A stretch of DNA of 64,000 nucleotides, taken from NCBI GenBank assembly GCA_034387635.1, contig JAOANU010000007.1, positions 620,001 through 684,000 on the forward strand. The letters run 5' to 3'. The translations under genes were made by a program, and so were the position numbers. Position 1 is the first letter of the stretch, and every line of letters begins with the position of its first letter. The notes beneath the pieces were generated by a model that saw nothing but the letters and a program-made list of their open reading frames with translations, did no database searches and was not told the origin of the DNA. This document shows positions 42,150 through 53,269 of the stretch, in pieces. This stretch comes from Rhodosporidiobolus odoratus. Lineage: Eukaryota > Basidiomycota > Microbotryomycetes > Sporidiobolales > Sporidiobolaceae.

Positions 42150-43921
42150 CTACCTCTGCACAACCCTCCACTTCCCCTCCCTAACCTTATCCCTCCCCTC
42201 CCCCGTCAGTCCCTTGACTACCTCCCTCTTCCCCCTAGCCTTCATGGCCTCAACGCACCACCCACCCATGGAAACCGCCCAAACCAGCGTGGACGCGTAG
42301 AAAAAGTTCGAGTTGCCCGAGCCGGAGTACAGCCATAGGTAATGGAAGGTGGGGAGAAGGAGGAGAGCGTGAAGTGGGAGGAGGAGGTGGAAGAGGGGTG
42401 AGGGGACGTCTGCGGGTGTGAGTGTGGGAGAAGCAAGTAGAGTTAGGAGAAGAGGGGCCGAGGGGGGGGGGGGGGGGGGGGGGGCAAGGGAGCGAAGGCG
42501 ACGCACAGGGAAGTAGCTCGCTGTGACAAGCCAGTAGAGCATGCCAGAGACCGTAGTCTCCCAAAGCTGGGTAGCTTTTCAGCAGACAGATGGTGCCCGT
42601 AAGAAGGGTAATGGCGAACAGTGGATCGTGCCTCCGACGCCGTCAAGGTGAGCTTTTCGTCGACGAGAAGTGAAAGAGAGCAGGCATACCGGTAGAAGTA
42701 GGTCAAAGGTGCGACGTATACCACCGGGTGCAACGCGAAAACGCAGAGGAAGAAGGAGCGGAAGTGGTCAAACATCTCGACGAAGAAGTACCACGACAGG
42801 CCGATGTTAGGTGTAAGGTCCGGGATAGTGAGGCTGTGTCGAATAGAATGTCCGATGAAATAAGGGTCGGGGGGGGGGGGGGGGGGGGGGGGGGGGCGAG
42901 GAGGAAAGTCAGTGTGTGAACGACGTATCATGAGCATGCGAGGCATAACGAGGCCAGAGGAGACGGCTTACATGACTCCGTATGCGCTCGACAAAAACTC
43001 CCAACTTCCGATCATCCAGCGGCTGATAAACAGTACTGCAGCTTGATGTGCGAGAAACGCTGCTATGTCCAGCACCGCTCGAGTGCGCAGCGAGTTTCGC
43101 CCCTCAGCTGATTCGGGCGAGGAGCAACGGTGTGCGAGAAGTATGAGGGGCGGCAACAGGAGGACAGGGTAGAGGGAGAAATGCGTGGCGAAGGAGAGAA
43201 GGAGGACGGCGGGGATGTAGGAGCCTGCGCCATGAGAAAGGTTACCTTGTCAGTGTAGGTCTGTAGCATTGTGAAGAGCGAGGTTGACGTACCGACGAGT
43301 GCCGACTCGAGTGCTAAGGCGAGGAACAGGTTCGAAAAGGTCACACCGGAACGGGCGAGGGTGGTTGCAATGGAGAAAGGGTGGAAGAGGTAACTGTACA
43401 ATGAGCAGCAGTGAGCAATGTCATTCGTGTTTAGGGCATCAAATGAAGGAGATGAGCGGACATGGCTGCTACCGTGGCCGGACTCCATTTTTCTTCGCCC
43501 TCTTTTCTCAATAATTCGCCTCGTCCTCTTCTCTTCGCTACCTGACTGATTGCCCAGGCGATCACAGCATCCGCAGCTGTCCATAGTGCATGAGAGGGCC
43601 AACCGCTCAGCTCGCCATGGGTGAAGGGTCCGGCGAGTGCGAGCAAGAGAGGAGGACCGTGAAAAGATCCGCTCGAGTAAGGGTCGAGCGGGCGAGAGAG
43701 GGAGGTGAGGAGGTGATAGCCTTCTTGTACTGTGTGAGGGAGGTGCTAGCTATCTGATCTAGCCAGGTGCATGGGCGAGAGAGCAACGTACGTCGGGTGT
43801 AGGATGAGAGCGGCGTGGTCAATTCGACGCGGTCGGCGAGCAGGGCGGGTAGGGTAGTTTGTGACAGTAATATCCGCAGTGTCGACCCTGCTGCCAGTAC
43901 TATCGCTGTATTCGAATCCAT
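42150..43921 (-). CDS. GAB1: GPI transamidase subunit PIG-U (Gab1/Cdc91)
   Basis: Polytopic ER membrane subunit of the GPI transamidase, which attaches GPI anchors to proteins. Start ATG at 43921 ([20 protein letters not shown]; another ATG 63 nt upstream is in frame). Conserved pieces: [77 protein letters not shown], then [20 protein letters not shown] with [16 protein letters not shown], the strongest PIG-U signature, and [20 protein letters not shown] near the C-terminus. Two introns contain long C-homopolymers on the coding strand. It is divergent from the acyl-CoA dehydrogenase, with 80 bp between start codons. Confidence 0.88.
42462..42484. repeat. 23-nt G homopolymer (C run in a PIG-U intron)
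   Basis: Uninterrupted G23 on the + strand, i.e. a C23 tract inside an intron of the PIG-U gene, upstream of the 3' splice site. Confidence 0.9.
42869..42896. repeat. 28-nt G homopolymer (C run in a second PIG-U intron)
   Basis: Uninterrupted G28 on the + strand (C28 on the coding strand), in another intron of the same gene. The length is likely to vary between reads and strains. Confidence 0.9.
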
Positions 43922-44001
43922 GTTAGCCGTTGCTGAGTGCGATCGAACATTCCCTCCTTCCTTTCTCTTGTGCTTAGCACTCATCGATCTGCCGTATAAG
44001 C
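43922..44001. promoter_or_regulatory. 80-bp divergent promoter (PIG-U / acyl-CoA dehydrogenase)
   Basis: Only 80 bp separate the two start codons, so the transcripts must start in a shared nucleosome-free region or overlap. If PIG-U uses its upstream ATG (43984), only 17 bp remain, which favours the downstream ATG. Confidence 0.5.
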
Positions 44002-46339
44002 ATGTCCCGCACCACCTTCGGATCAGCTACACCCTACAGCGAGCCGAGCTGGTACCGCGTACGTCTCTCCTTGCTCTCACCTCGTCCGGCTTCTTCGGCA
44101 CTGCTCACTTCCGCTTGTTCAAACAGGGTTTACCGTCTCCTTACTACAAAGCCAGTCACCAACAGCTGCGACAAGCTGCCAGAGAATGGTGCGCATACCC
44201 TGTCCTCAACCGACTCAACCCATGCTGACGTTCATGCGCTTCTCCTCCACCACCCCCACTTCCTTTCTCCGGCCGGCCTTCTTGACCGCCTCTGCCTGCC
44301 ACTCCGGGCCTTTCACCTCCGGCTGTTCGCTTCGCGAATTATCTCTGTGCCCATTGGAACAGGACCGACACGCATATCATGGACGTTCCTTACGAATGGG
44401 AGGAAGAAACTAAAGTCGTCGATCCGGCCGTCTACGCTCAAGCAGCCAAGGATGGTATCGTTGCCTGCTTGGCTTGGGGTAATCGAGTACCGAAGCAGTG
44501 GGCTAAGCCAGATGGGACGGTATTCGGAGGGGTAAAGGTGGAGGAATGGGATGGGTTGTGAGTCGATGGCCGTCCTCCTTCGCTTTCGGAGGCGCGCACC
44601 GCGGCGGCGGCCCCTTCCGTCGGTAGCTTCTAGGCGATTGGGATAGGACACTGACATCCGCGAGGCCTACTCCAGCCATGACCTGATCCTTATTGACGAA
44701 CTGCATCGGTGCGGCTCCTTGGGCGTGCCTCAGGGCTTGTTTGGCGGTTTACAAATCGGTCCGTCGCTTTCTTCAGTCTCTCACCTTTCCCATCTTGGTA
44801 CCCCACGTCCTCCCTCTCCTCGGCCTGTCGCGCTCGCACCTACTGACTCATCCTCTGCTTCATCATTTCCTTCTTTTGCTGCAGGCTGTCCTCCAATTTA
44901 CACTTACGGATCGCCCGAGCTTCAAGCTAGGGTACTGCCCGAGATAATGAGTGGCAAGAAACGGGTCTGCTTGGCCATCACTGAGCCCGAGGCGGGGAGC
45001 GACGTGAAGAACCTCAGCTGCGAGGCGAAATTGAGTGAGGACGGTCAGTATTTTGTGGTCAAGTATGTCTCTTACCGCTACCTGCCCGGACTAGGCTTAC
45101 TGACTGCTGACTCGCTGTGATTGTCTCGTACGCAGCGGCGTAAGCTAATTTTCGTTGTCTGCTCGTCTTCCGAAGCCAACCTTCCCAAACTAAATCTCTT
45201 TACTATTCTTCGCTTCATTTTCCTGCCATACACAGACGAAGAAATGGATCACAAAGTGAGTTTGCCGTCCGCCTCGGGCCTCATATGTCTCACTTCGCGA
45301 CGGATAAAGGGCGAATCTGACTACCGGCTTTTTTCCCTGTTGGACCCCTTTCTACTTTTTCCTGATTCTTCCCTGGCACCTCGCAGCGGCATCTACTCCG
45401 ACTATTTCACCACCGCCGTCCGTACCTCCGGCAATCCGGGCGAGCACGCCGGGATCTCCTTATTGCTCATCCCCAAATCGGAAGGCGTCGTATGCAGACG
45501 CATGTCGATGAGCGGACAGCATTGTGCTGGCACGACTTTCGTCACCTTCGAGGACGTCAAGGTGCCGGTGGGTAACTTGCTCGGGAAAATGGGCGAGGGG
45601 TTTAGGTGTGTCATGAGCAATTGTGCGTCTTCTTGCGTCTCATACCTTTGCTCCCCTGACCTTCTTCATCTCCCTTGATCGGTGCAGTCAACCACGAACG
45701 CCTCATGATCATCTACGTCGCCCAACGTCTCGCGCGGGTCTGCATCGAAGACTCTCTCAACTACGCCAACAAGCGCAAGGTTTTCGGTAAGAAATTGGTC
45801 GAGAGCGAGGTCATTCGACACAAGTTTGCGCATATGGCCAGGCATGTCGAAGCTCACCAAGCTTGGATCGAGGTACGCCACCTTTTCACTTTCTCGTCCA
45901 TTACAAGTCGGCATCGGTCACCTGACCATTTTCTTCCCTGCGACCCTGTGTTTCTCCTTGGGTCCTGCGCACGCAGTCCGTCGTCTACCAGCTCGACAAC
46001 CTGTCCAAGGCCGATGGAAACCGTCTTCTAGGCGGTACCACCGCCCTCCTCAAAGCGCACGCCTCGCTCACGCTCGAAATCGTGGCGAGAGAAGCAGTTC
46101 AGGTCATGGGAGGCATCGCGCACACCAAGGGAGGAATCGGGGAGAGGGTAGAGAGGGTTCGAAGGGACGTCAAGGGTGTGGCGATTCCGGTATGTCTGCT
46201 CTCCACCTCCATCATCGTGCGAGTTTCGCTGATTTGCGCTGCCGGACAACTCCTGCAGGGAGGCTCAGAGGAAGTCTTGCTCGACCAAGCGATCAAGATG
46301 GAAGTGAGGCAATCGATTGGGGTGGGATCGAAGCTCTGA
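44002..46339 (+). CDS. Peroxisomal acyl-CoA dehydrogenase (C-terminal SKL)
   Basis: FAD-dependent acyl-CoA dehydrogenase. Exon 1 (44002-44058) is MSRTTFGSATPYSEPSWYR; exon 2 (44127-44188) is GLPSPYYKASHQQLRQAARE; then VPYEWEEETKVVDPAVYAQA, FHDLILIDELHRCGSLGVPQ, CLAITEPEAGSDVKNLSCEA (the FAD/substrate signature), YSDYFTTAVRTSGNPGEHAG, FNHERLMIIYVAQRLARVCI and REAVQVMGGIAHTKGGIGER. The product ends SIGVGSKL: a perfect PTS1 peroxisomal import signal, with no mitochondrial presequence at the N-terminus. The stretch YFVVNGTKKWITNGIYSDYF needs a 4-nt exon CGGC (45136-45139) and a 20-nt exon (45236-45255). It therefore probably acts in a peroxisomal beta-oxidation route alongside or instead of acyl-CoA oxidase (inference). 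Confidence 0.9.
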
Positions 46340-46632
46340 ATGTGCGCTATGGTGCCTAGGTTATTGTAGCTTTTGTTCTTTGCTTGTCGTTGTGCTTTTT
46401 TCCCGTCTCTGCGAAGAAAAGGTTTTCTTCCTTTCCCTTCATCTTGTCTGGCCGGCATACGCTCGCAGGTCAAGACAACCTTGCTTGCTGTGCTCTTGGT
46501 AATCAGCTACTCGCTAGGGTATGTACAGAGAAAAACACGAAATGAAAGTTTGCCTCTTCGGCCGCTTCTGGCCTTGTCCCCCTAGCTCTCTCTTCTCTCT
46601 CTTCACGCTGTACTTCGAGGACACGCGGAACC

Positions 46633-49600
46633 ATGGCACTCTCGCCATCGTACCTCCACGCTGCGCACCTACACCCCCTCACCTTTCCCCTCGACCAGCT
46701 CGACAAGCTGGACTCGCTCTCGCTCTCCCTCATCCAGTTCCATCTCGACAACGATGAAGATGGATTCCAGAATACCTTGAGCAATGCAAGAGCCATCTGG
46801 AAGTCACGCCGGGCACGCGCCGTGGCAGCTGGAGATCAGCTCGAAGGTCAAGACGCGCCCCCTCCTCCTCCTCCACGGACCCGAACCTCCTCGGATGCTC
46901 GCCCTTCAACTCCCAAAGTTCCGCACGCCTTCCTCCCGCTCGTTCAGACTATCCGCGCGCAAGCCAGGCATAAAGGTCCGCGACCCTTACGCGCCCACAT
47001 CGGGTGTGAGATGAAAAAGGCTTTTCCGGATGTGTATGAACGCGACCGGCATCTTGGCACCTTCAAGCTCTATGCGGCGGAAGCGGAACGGGTCGGTATC
47101 GTCCAACTCGGGAAGGGAGACGTTAGCGGGAAAGACTGGATCAGTCTGCGAGAACCGGTGCGCTTGAAGTGCTTTTCACCTTAACGATCAATGCTGACTT
47201 TTTGAATTGGCGGCAGAATCTCAGCGCACCGTCAAAAGCCGCACGCGCGCCATCGCCATCACCATCTCCATCTCCACCTCAAAGCGGATCTTTCCGCTCG
47301 TCACCGCTGCCCCCTTCCCTATTCCATCTTTCCTCTCTTGCTTTTGCTTGGAGCACAGCGACCATCAGCTCTCTCCCTTCACATCAACTTCTGCTCTTGC
47401 AGTTCCGAGACGACGTACTCGCTCATCACGGCAATGCGGACGGTGCAGCCCTTCGCGAGGCTATCGAGAGCGAATTCTGGCGGCGCCGCAGCGACGCCGT
47501 TGAGCGTGGCGAGGAATGGCAAGATCCGCCTGCATCTACCTTCGAGGCGCCTCTTGCTTCTGTGGCTGCTGTATCAGGGTACACTACGTCTAGCGATCGT
47601 GTGACAACTACCATCCAGGGTGTGCCTGTTTCGTACCCTCCCTTCGCCAGTCACGCTCGTACGCCTTCCATGACTCACGCCCCGCCATCCGCCCAGTCCC
47701 CTATTCCAACCTCTCTCGTTCCTCGTGGTGAGCGTCTCCCAGGAAGTCTCTCGGCCATTCTGCACACGCTCGACGTTGCCAACCTTCCGCCTGCCGCTGT
47801 TTCGACCGTCTCTGCCTTTACGGCCCTCCTTCCGCCGCAACTCGCGCCTATCGCCGTCATCATTCACGCCCCGAAGCCTATTGCTGAACAATCGTCGGCT
47901 AGGAAGGCCCGACGCGCTCACATCGCGTACCGTTCTTTCGGTCTTGCCGGGGCTGCTCAAGCACATCTCAATGCGCTTCGGCTTCTCGAAGACGGCGTTC
48001 CGTACGGTGTACGAGCCTCGCCGGTCGACGCAGGCGCGGGGCCCAAGTGGGAATGGGGCGATGTGCGCGAACAGGAGCGGGCGGAGTTGTGGCGACTTTA
48101 TGGCGGTGAACAGGCTGCGGTAGAGAGAAAGCGTTCCAGAGACGGTGACGAGCTGCGGTCTAGTAGCGACGACAAGAAAGCTCGATTGAACGGGTCTGAC
48201 AAGGTGCGTTCCTTACTCCCTGCGCTCTTTCTCCATGTCTCTGACCTTCGACGTCGTCCAGATTACGCAGTCTGTCTCGCCAGAGTCCCTCGTTCCCTCT
48301 TCTGTTCTCTCTTCTCTCTTCGCCGTTCACATTCACATCGCCGTGACGCCGATCCAGCTTCGCAATCGCCCTTCCCTCGACGATGCCTTTGTGCACCGCT
48401 TCCAGGCCGTCGGATGGCGTGACGAGCCCGAGGCTAACGGGAACGCGACCCACTTCCTCGTTCTATTCGATCGTGGCCGCGACGCCGCTGACCTGGAACG
48501 ATGGGTGCAAGACATGGGTCAGCGCTATTTCAAGTTCAACGGGCTCCACTGCGAGGAGGCGACAACCCGCGAGGTCCAGCGCTTCGAGTGGCGATACTGC
48601 GACTTCTCGCCAGCCTGGCGCGCTCGAACCGGAATCGTACTCAATACGTCGCGCAGTGTTGCGCCTCCCACCGTCGGAGAGCTCGGAGTCGGCGAGAACG
48701 TCCATCCGGATGCTCGCGTCGGGTGGTTTCAATTCGAGTACAAGTTCAACGACCTCCCCATCCCGCCTGCGCATGGTTCGCTCGCCACGCGCTTCGCCCC
48801 GATTGCTCCCAGTCGCCCGACGGAAGTCGCATCCTCGCACTCGCAGTCAGTGTCGAGGAACGGCAGGTCCCCTTCGCCTGGTGCGGGGGGTTCGCGTCGC
48901 TCGTCTCGTGCCTTCCCAACAATTTCGGCATTCGCAAGATCTCCTTCGCCATCTTCTTCGTCTCTGCCGTCTATCGACTCTACCGCTTCGCTACTTCCCA
49001 CACACTCGTCTCGAACTACTGCGGCGTACGAATGTTCTGGCGCGTCATCCGCTGACCCACCTCCATCGCCCGCCTCCACGACCACCGATTTCTTCCTTAC
49101 GACCACCGCCAGACTCAGTCCCGACTCCTTTGCATCCCTCGGCTCAACATTTGCCGCTGCACGTTTCTCGCCCACGCTGTCGCTTGCAGCCACAGGTGGT
49201 AAGCGCAGTCGTCGCCCCACGGCATGCGAACTCAACGAGTTCGAAGAAGACCTCGACTCATTGTTCTTGAACGCTGAACACCTCATCGGAACCCGGGCGC
49301 ATGAGCTCGAGACGGAGACATCGGTTGAGGCGGAGCCTGTCGCCGAAGACACGAACGGAGATGTCGCAGATGACGCCCTAATGGAGGATGCGTGGGATGG
49401 CGAGCCTTTGGCTGAGGAGACCGACGCGACGTCGCCTCATTTGTCGCTGGACAATGGCGGCGCATCTGTCGACTCTGCGAAGGAATCGGCGACCCTGCAT
49501 GATCCGGTTGATAATGCAACACTCCTCGCCGACATTGAGCGGCATGTCTGCGAGGCAGCATCGTCGGGGCAGCAATATCCTCAGGTATTCTCTTCCTCTT

Positions 49601-50109
49601 CCACTCCTGCAGCGGATTCGGAGGAAGCACCTACATCACTTTCTGCAACACGTCTACAACTTGTCGACACTGCCCTCGTCACGGCGCCCTATCCAGAGTC
49701 TGCACCTCACAGTACCGTTCAACCTAGCCTTGTTCTTCCCCTTCCTTCCGGCAGCCATTCCCGTTCCGAACCTTCTTCTCCAACTTTTTCGGCGCCTCGC
49801 CCACTCCCGCCAACCGCATCAGCCCGTTCCGTCTCGCCTGTCACCTCGCACAAGGTTTACCCGGCATTACCTTCTACCGCCAGCAACGCCGACCCAGCCG
49901 GCTCTCCCTTTCCCTTCGCCCTTTCTTCGCAGCCTGTCCGACTCTTCGCTCCTCCGTCAGCGCCTCCGTCCGTTCCCGTCAGCGTTCCTACCGGTCCTCG
50001 GCCAACGACGGCGAAACAGCCGGCGCTGGGGCTTCCTCCGAAGCCAGCTTTCTGGGCTGAGTTGCCGCCGGGATCCCTGCTGTATAGGGAGAGAGGTCAG
50101 AGGCGGTGA
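46633..50109 (+). CDS. Large disordered protein with LOTUS-like and RRM-like regions (paralogue of 26978-29680)
   Basis: At least three exons: 46633 to about 47158, about 47217-48203, and from about 48262 to TGA 50107-50109. The N-terminus MALSPSYLHAAHLHPLTFPL parallels MALHLHPLDFPLLPL of the gene at 26978. Two copies of the same ~45-residue motif occur (DSLSLSLIQFHLDNDEDGFQ; PSHQLLLLQFRDDVLAHHGN), each followed by a basic helix. Between them, LRAHIGCEMKKAFPDVYERD and GTFKLYAAEAERVGIVQLG with DWISL resemble an OST-HTH/LOTUS winged helix. An RRM-like stretch ends GPKWEWGDVREQERAELWRL. A further globular segment (LSSLFAVHIHIAVTP...FEWRYCDFSPAW) precedes a long Ser/Pro-rich tail. Function unknown; RNA binding is inferred. 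Confidence 0.65.
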
Positions 50110-50317
50110 TATCTCGGAAATCAAAAGTGGGTTGTAGCTGCAGCGGGCGGTCAACTGCATCGAGAGGTTCGGTTTCTTTTTCCTTGTCAAGGTGCCAACG
50201 AGTTGGCTGTCTCTTCCTTGTCGTTGTGGCACTTTTGCGCAGCAGTGTTTTAGACATTGCGCAGCCGAACCAACTCGCTGCTTACACCCGGTTACAGGCC
50301 ATTCAGCCTCTCTCGCT

Positions 50318-52262
50318 TTAACCTTTCTTCTCCTTCTTCGGATGCAGCATCGGGTCCACGGCACTTTCATACGCCGTCTCTCCGCCACTCGTGCCCTTTC
50401 TTTCAGACGGCGCCCCTCCAAGGCCTTCCTCCTGCGCCATCGGGTCCACGTCGTCTTGAAGCGGTGGTAGAGGAGCCATCATAGACGGCGGAGTTCGTTG
50501 GATCAAACCTCGCCTATACTGCTTTTCGTCCTCTACCGCGTCATCCAGGTGGCCCCCGTGACCGACCTGAGGACGCCGTGCACTCGTCGACCTGGACAAG
50601 TACCCCTCGACTTGAGCCGAGTCTACGCTAAGCATTCTCGACCTGTGAGGCGGGCCCTCGGGGTAATCCAAAGCGTTCGGTACGGGTGGTGGGAGCGGAG
50701 CGACGTGTTGTGCTGCAGTGGAGAAGGATGAAAGAGTGAGGGAGGAGGTAGAGCGAGAACGGGGAGGACCGGCTCCGAGAGAAGGGGAGGGTGAGGGTGA
50801 GGCGGACTCGGGCAAGCAGCGAGGTGGTTGTTATCGTTCGAGCGGGAGTGCCAAGGCGATAAGGAGGTGGAAGGGGAGGAAGTCGGAACGAGGAGGAAAG
50901 ATGGTGACGGCGCGAGGAAGGAGAGCGAGGCGCAAAGGTGGGGAAGTCGAGCGTTATAGGTGGCGCTGAAAACGTCGTCAGGGAACTAGCTTGGGCAACA
51001 GGAAAGGCGGCAGACTCGACTGGGGAAGCGGATTGAGAAGGTCCCGCAACTTGGGCGCGAGCTGAAGACGGCGACAGCGCATCCGTCGTCCACCCACCAC
51101 CTAGCGACGCCTTCCTGACAATGTCCCTCGTAGGCAGATGGAAGAGCGGGATGGCACTCGGTGGTGTCGTCGCTCCTTGGCGGGCGGACTGACGTGCTCC
51201 GGCGCTACCGCCACGCGTGCCTCGCCTCTAGACGGGAGGTTGAACGGCAGCGTTGCGGTAGCTTGGACGCTGTAAGAGCAGGGGAGGCGGGATCGGCCTG
51301 CAAGCGGTCGTACCCGGTTGCGAAGAGGACGAAGGTATAACTACGACGTGCGGTAGCGAGTATCTAGCCGATACTGTCGAAGAGGCTATGTCGAGGCAAC
51401 GCTTGAGGGAGAGCCACATCTGGGCCAGGAGGAGGTGAGTGAGGGCGAGAGATGGAAGGTACCGGATGAGCCTGCAGTAGATCGTCAAGATGGTTCTTCT
51501 CGCTCGCAGTGCCGAAGGAGTTGTACGCACTGATACTGTATCGCGCCTGTCTGAACGACGAGGACAACATTGGCGAAGTTCATAAGGCAAATGGCCTGCA
51601 CAACGAGCATTACGACGAATCTTGAAGGCGAAGGTGAGGGACACTCACAAGAACGTGACCCTCATGCTGCCTTCGTAAGCTCGCCATCGGGCTTGCTGAC
51701 TTACTGCCGCTTGCTGACAGTGCCCTCTCCGCTGTCCAGTGCCTCCACAATACGAACAGCCTGAGGAAAAGGACGGTGTGGCCGCAGATGGAAGGCAATA
51801 TAAAAGCGATGGCAAAGGCTCGAGTTGTCGGAGTCAGGTAGCACAGGTGAAGAGGGGTGCTAGACTCGTCAATCAGTACGGCGTAGGCAAGGAAGACGGC
51901 TGTTTTCCAGACTGCGGCTGAGCTGGAATCCACCAGTCGCTGGGAACACGGGGGCCATGCACGCTGGATGAGCACATCTGCCGCAAGTTGCAGTTCAGCT
52001 CGATGACCGCCATCAAGAGGAGCGATTAAAAGACAGCAAGGGATTTGCTGAAAACGGAGAACATGCGGTATGCGAGGACGAGGTGGGTGGCGAGAGAGGC
52101 TAGGGAGGAGCTAGAAGTAACATCGAGAATTGGCAAAGTGCTTCTGATACTGGGGCGACTAGAGCGACGCACCCGAATTGTAGGCCTCGAGCTGCGGAAC
52201 AAGCTCCGGAAAAATACCTTCCCAGAGTGAGTGGGCGACGACCCATACTGCTTGAGCCCGTT
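50318..52262 (-). pseudogene. Inverted, decayed copy of the membrane protein gene at 35781-38264
   Basis: Runs opposite to its parent. Matching pieces include TLGRYFSGACSAARGLQFG (parent TLGRFFSGACSAARGLPFG), LCYLTPTTRAFAIAFILPS, IRYLPSLALTHLLLAQMW, YSLPHVVVIPSSSS, IPLFHLPTRDIVRKASLGGG, VEGYLSRSTSARRP and MAQEEGLGGAPSERKGTS, ending HPKKEKKG at 50318. The parent's first exon (MPNYVFPPLETS...) has no counterpart; similarity stops near 52262. There is a stop at 51228-51230 after NAAVQPPV and the frame changes after it. Introns are kept at matching places, so the copy arose by DNA duplication, not retrotransposition. Its 3' end is tail-to-tail with the gene ending at 50109. Confidence 0.85.
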
Positions 52263-52849
52263 AGGTGGCAGCGCTGGGCAGCCTCGTGAGCGTTCTTCGA
52301 GTCCATGAGCAACGATGGGCTAGCAACCGCGTTGACAGGCGTGAGCAGTCTCACGATAAAACCGCAGACAGCCCGAAAACGGAGGGCCACTGCATCCGTG
52401 TGCGGAACAGCGCCGGACGGCTGCTCAGCACCCACTGACTGTATTCTTCGAGGCTGCTATGCGCCTGCGAGGGTCAGCGAGGTCTCTGTGAGTGAAGCGG
52501 ACGCTCTTCCCCTCCTTTTGACCTTCTCAACTAGGAGATCAGACTCCTTTCCGTCTTCCTTATCGCCACCTTTTTCCCCGCGCACACCGCTCCCTACTCA
52601 ACGCCGCTCCGGGTCGATATTCCCCCTCGCTCGCTCTACTGGCAGACCCGCTTATGCTTTCGTCCGGACCTGCGTCATTGCCTCCTCTACCCTTGATCGA
52701 ACTGCGCGAATCCGCCTGCGCATGCCTCAACGTAACCTCAAACAGCCTCACAGGGAGGGATTGTCACGCACTCGTAGCCTCTCAGCAGCCTCTCTCTTCT
52801 CTCCTACGCCCACCCTGTCACCCGGTAATCTCGTTTAGCTCGTCCGAAA
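52263..52849. other. Intergenic: upstream of the CsbD-like gene
   Basis: About 590 bp. An open frame at 52305-52838 has no recognisable content. Pyrimidine-rich stretches near 52770-52810 suggest promoter or 5' UTR of the following gene. Confidence 0.4.
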
Positions 52850-53269
52850 ATGCCAACAACCTCCCTCTCCTCCGGCACACACCCCAATACCACTCCACCA
52901 ACCTCGACGATCGCCTACGAGCACTCGAATAGTCACCATCTAGCTGGAACCTTAAAAGCGAAAGTAGGGGGTGTGCTGGAAGAGGCCAAGGGCAAGATAC
53001 AGCGGGACGAGCAAAAAGTGGAGGAGGGGAAGAGACTGAGGCAAGGCTCGGGGCTGAGGAAGAAGGGTGCAGAGTGAGTGAGCAGACAGCGAGATGGACG
53101 TTGCATGCCGTTGGATCGAAGCGGACAGGCCAAGCCAAGTGCGTGACTGGACTTTTCTTTCCCTCATTTACCATCGGGAAGAAGTGCTGATAATGCCCCA
53201 CTCGGCGTAGCCGCCCTCTATGTCCCTGTCGCCCCGGAGACCCGCAGAATCAACTCCTTCAGACCGTGA
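52850..53269 (+). CDS. Small CsbD-like protein
   Basis: Exon 1 from ATG 52850: MPTTSLSSGTHPNTTPPTST, then HHLAGTLKAKVGGVLEEAKG and KIQRDEQKVEEGKRLRQGSG, a charged helical repeat of the CsbD-like type seen in small stress-associated fungal proteins. Reading straight through, the frame ends at TGA 53075-53077 (75 residues). A consensus donor (GTGAGT at 53074), however, allows splicing to 53185, adding DADNAPLGVAALYVPVAPET and a stop at 53267-53269 (102 residues). I favour the spliced form. Probably soluble; role unknown. Confidence 0.5.

Noticed and set aside
50318..52435. Second membrane-protein copy as a functional gene
   Set aside because: Missing first exon, stop at 51228-51230 and a frame change compared with the parent.
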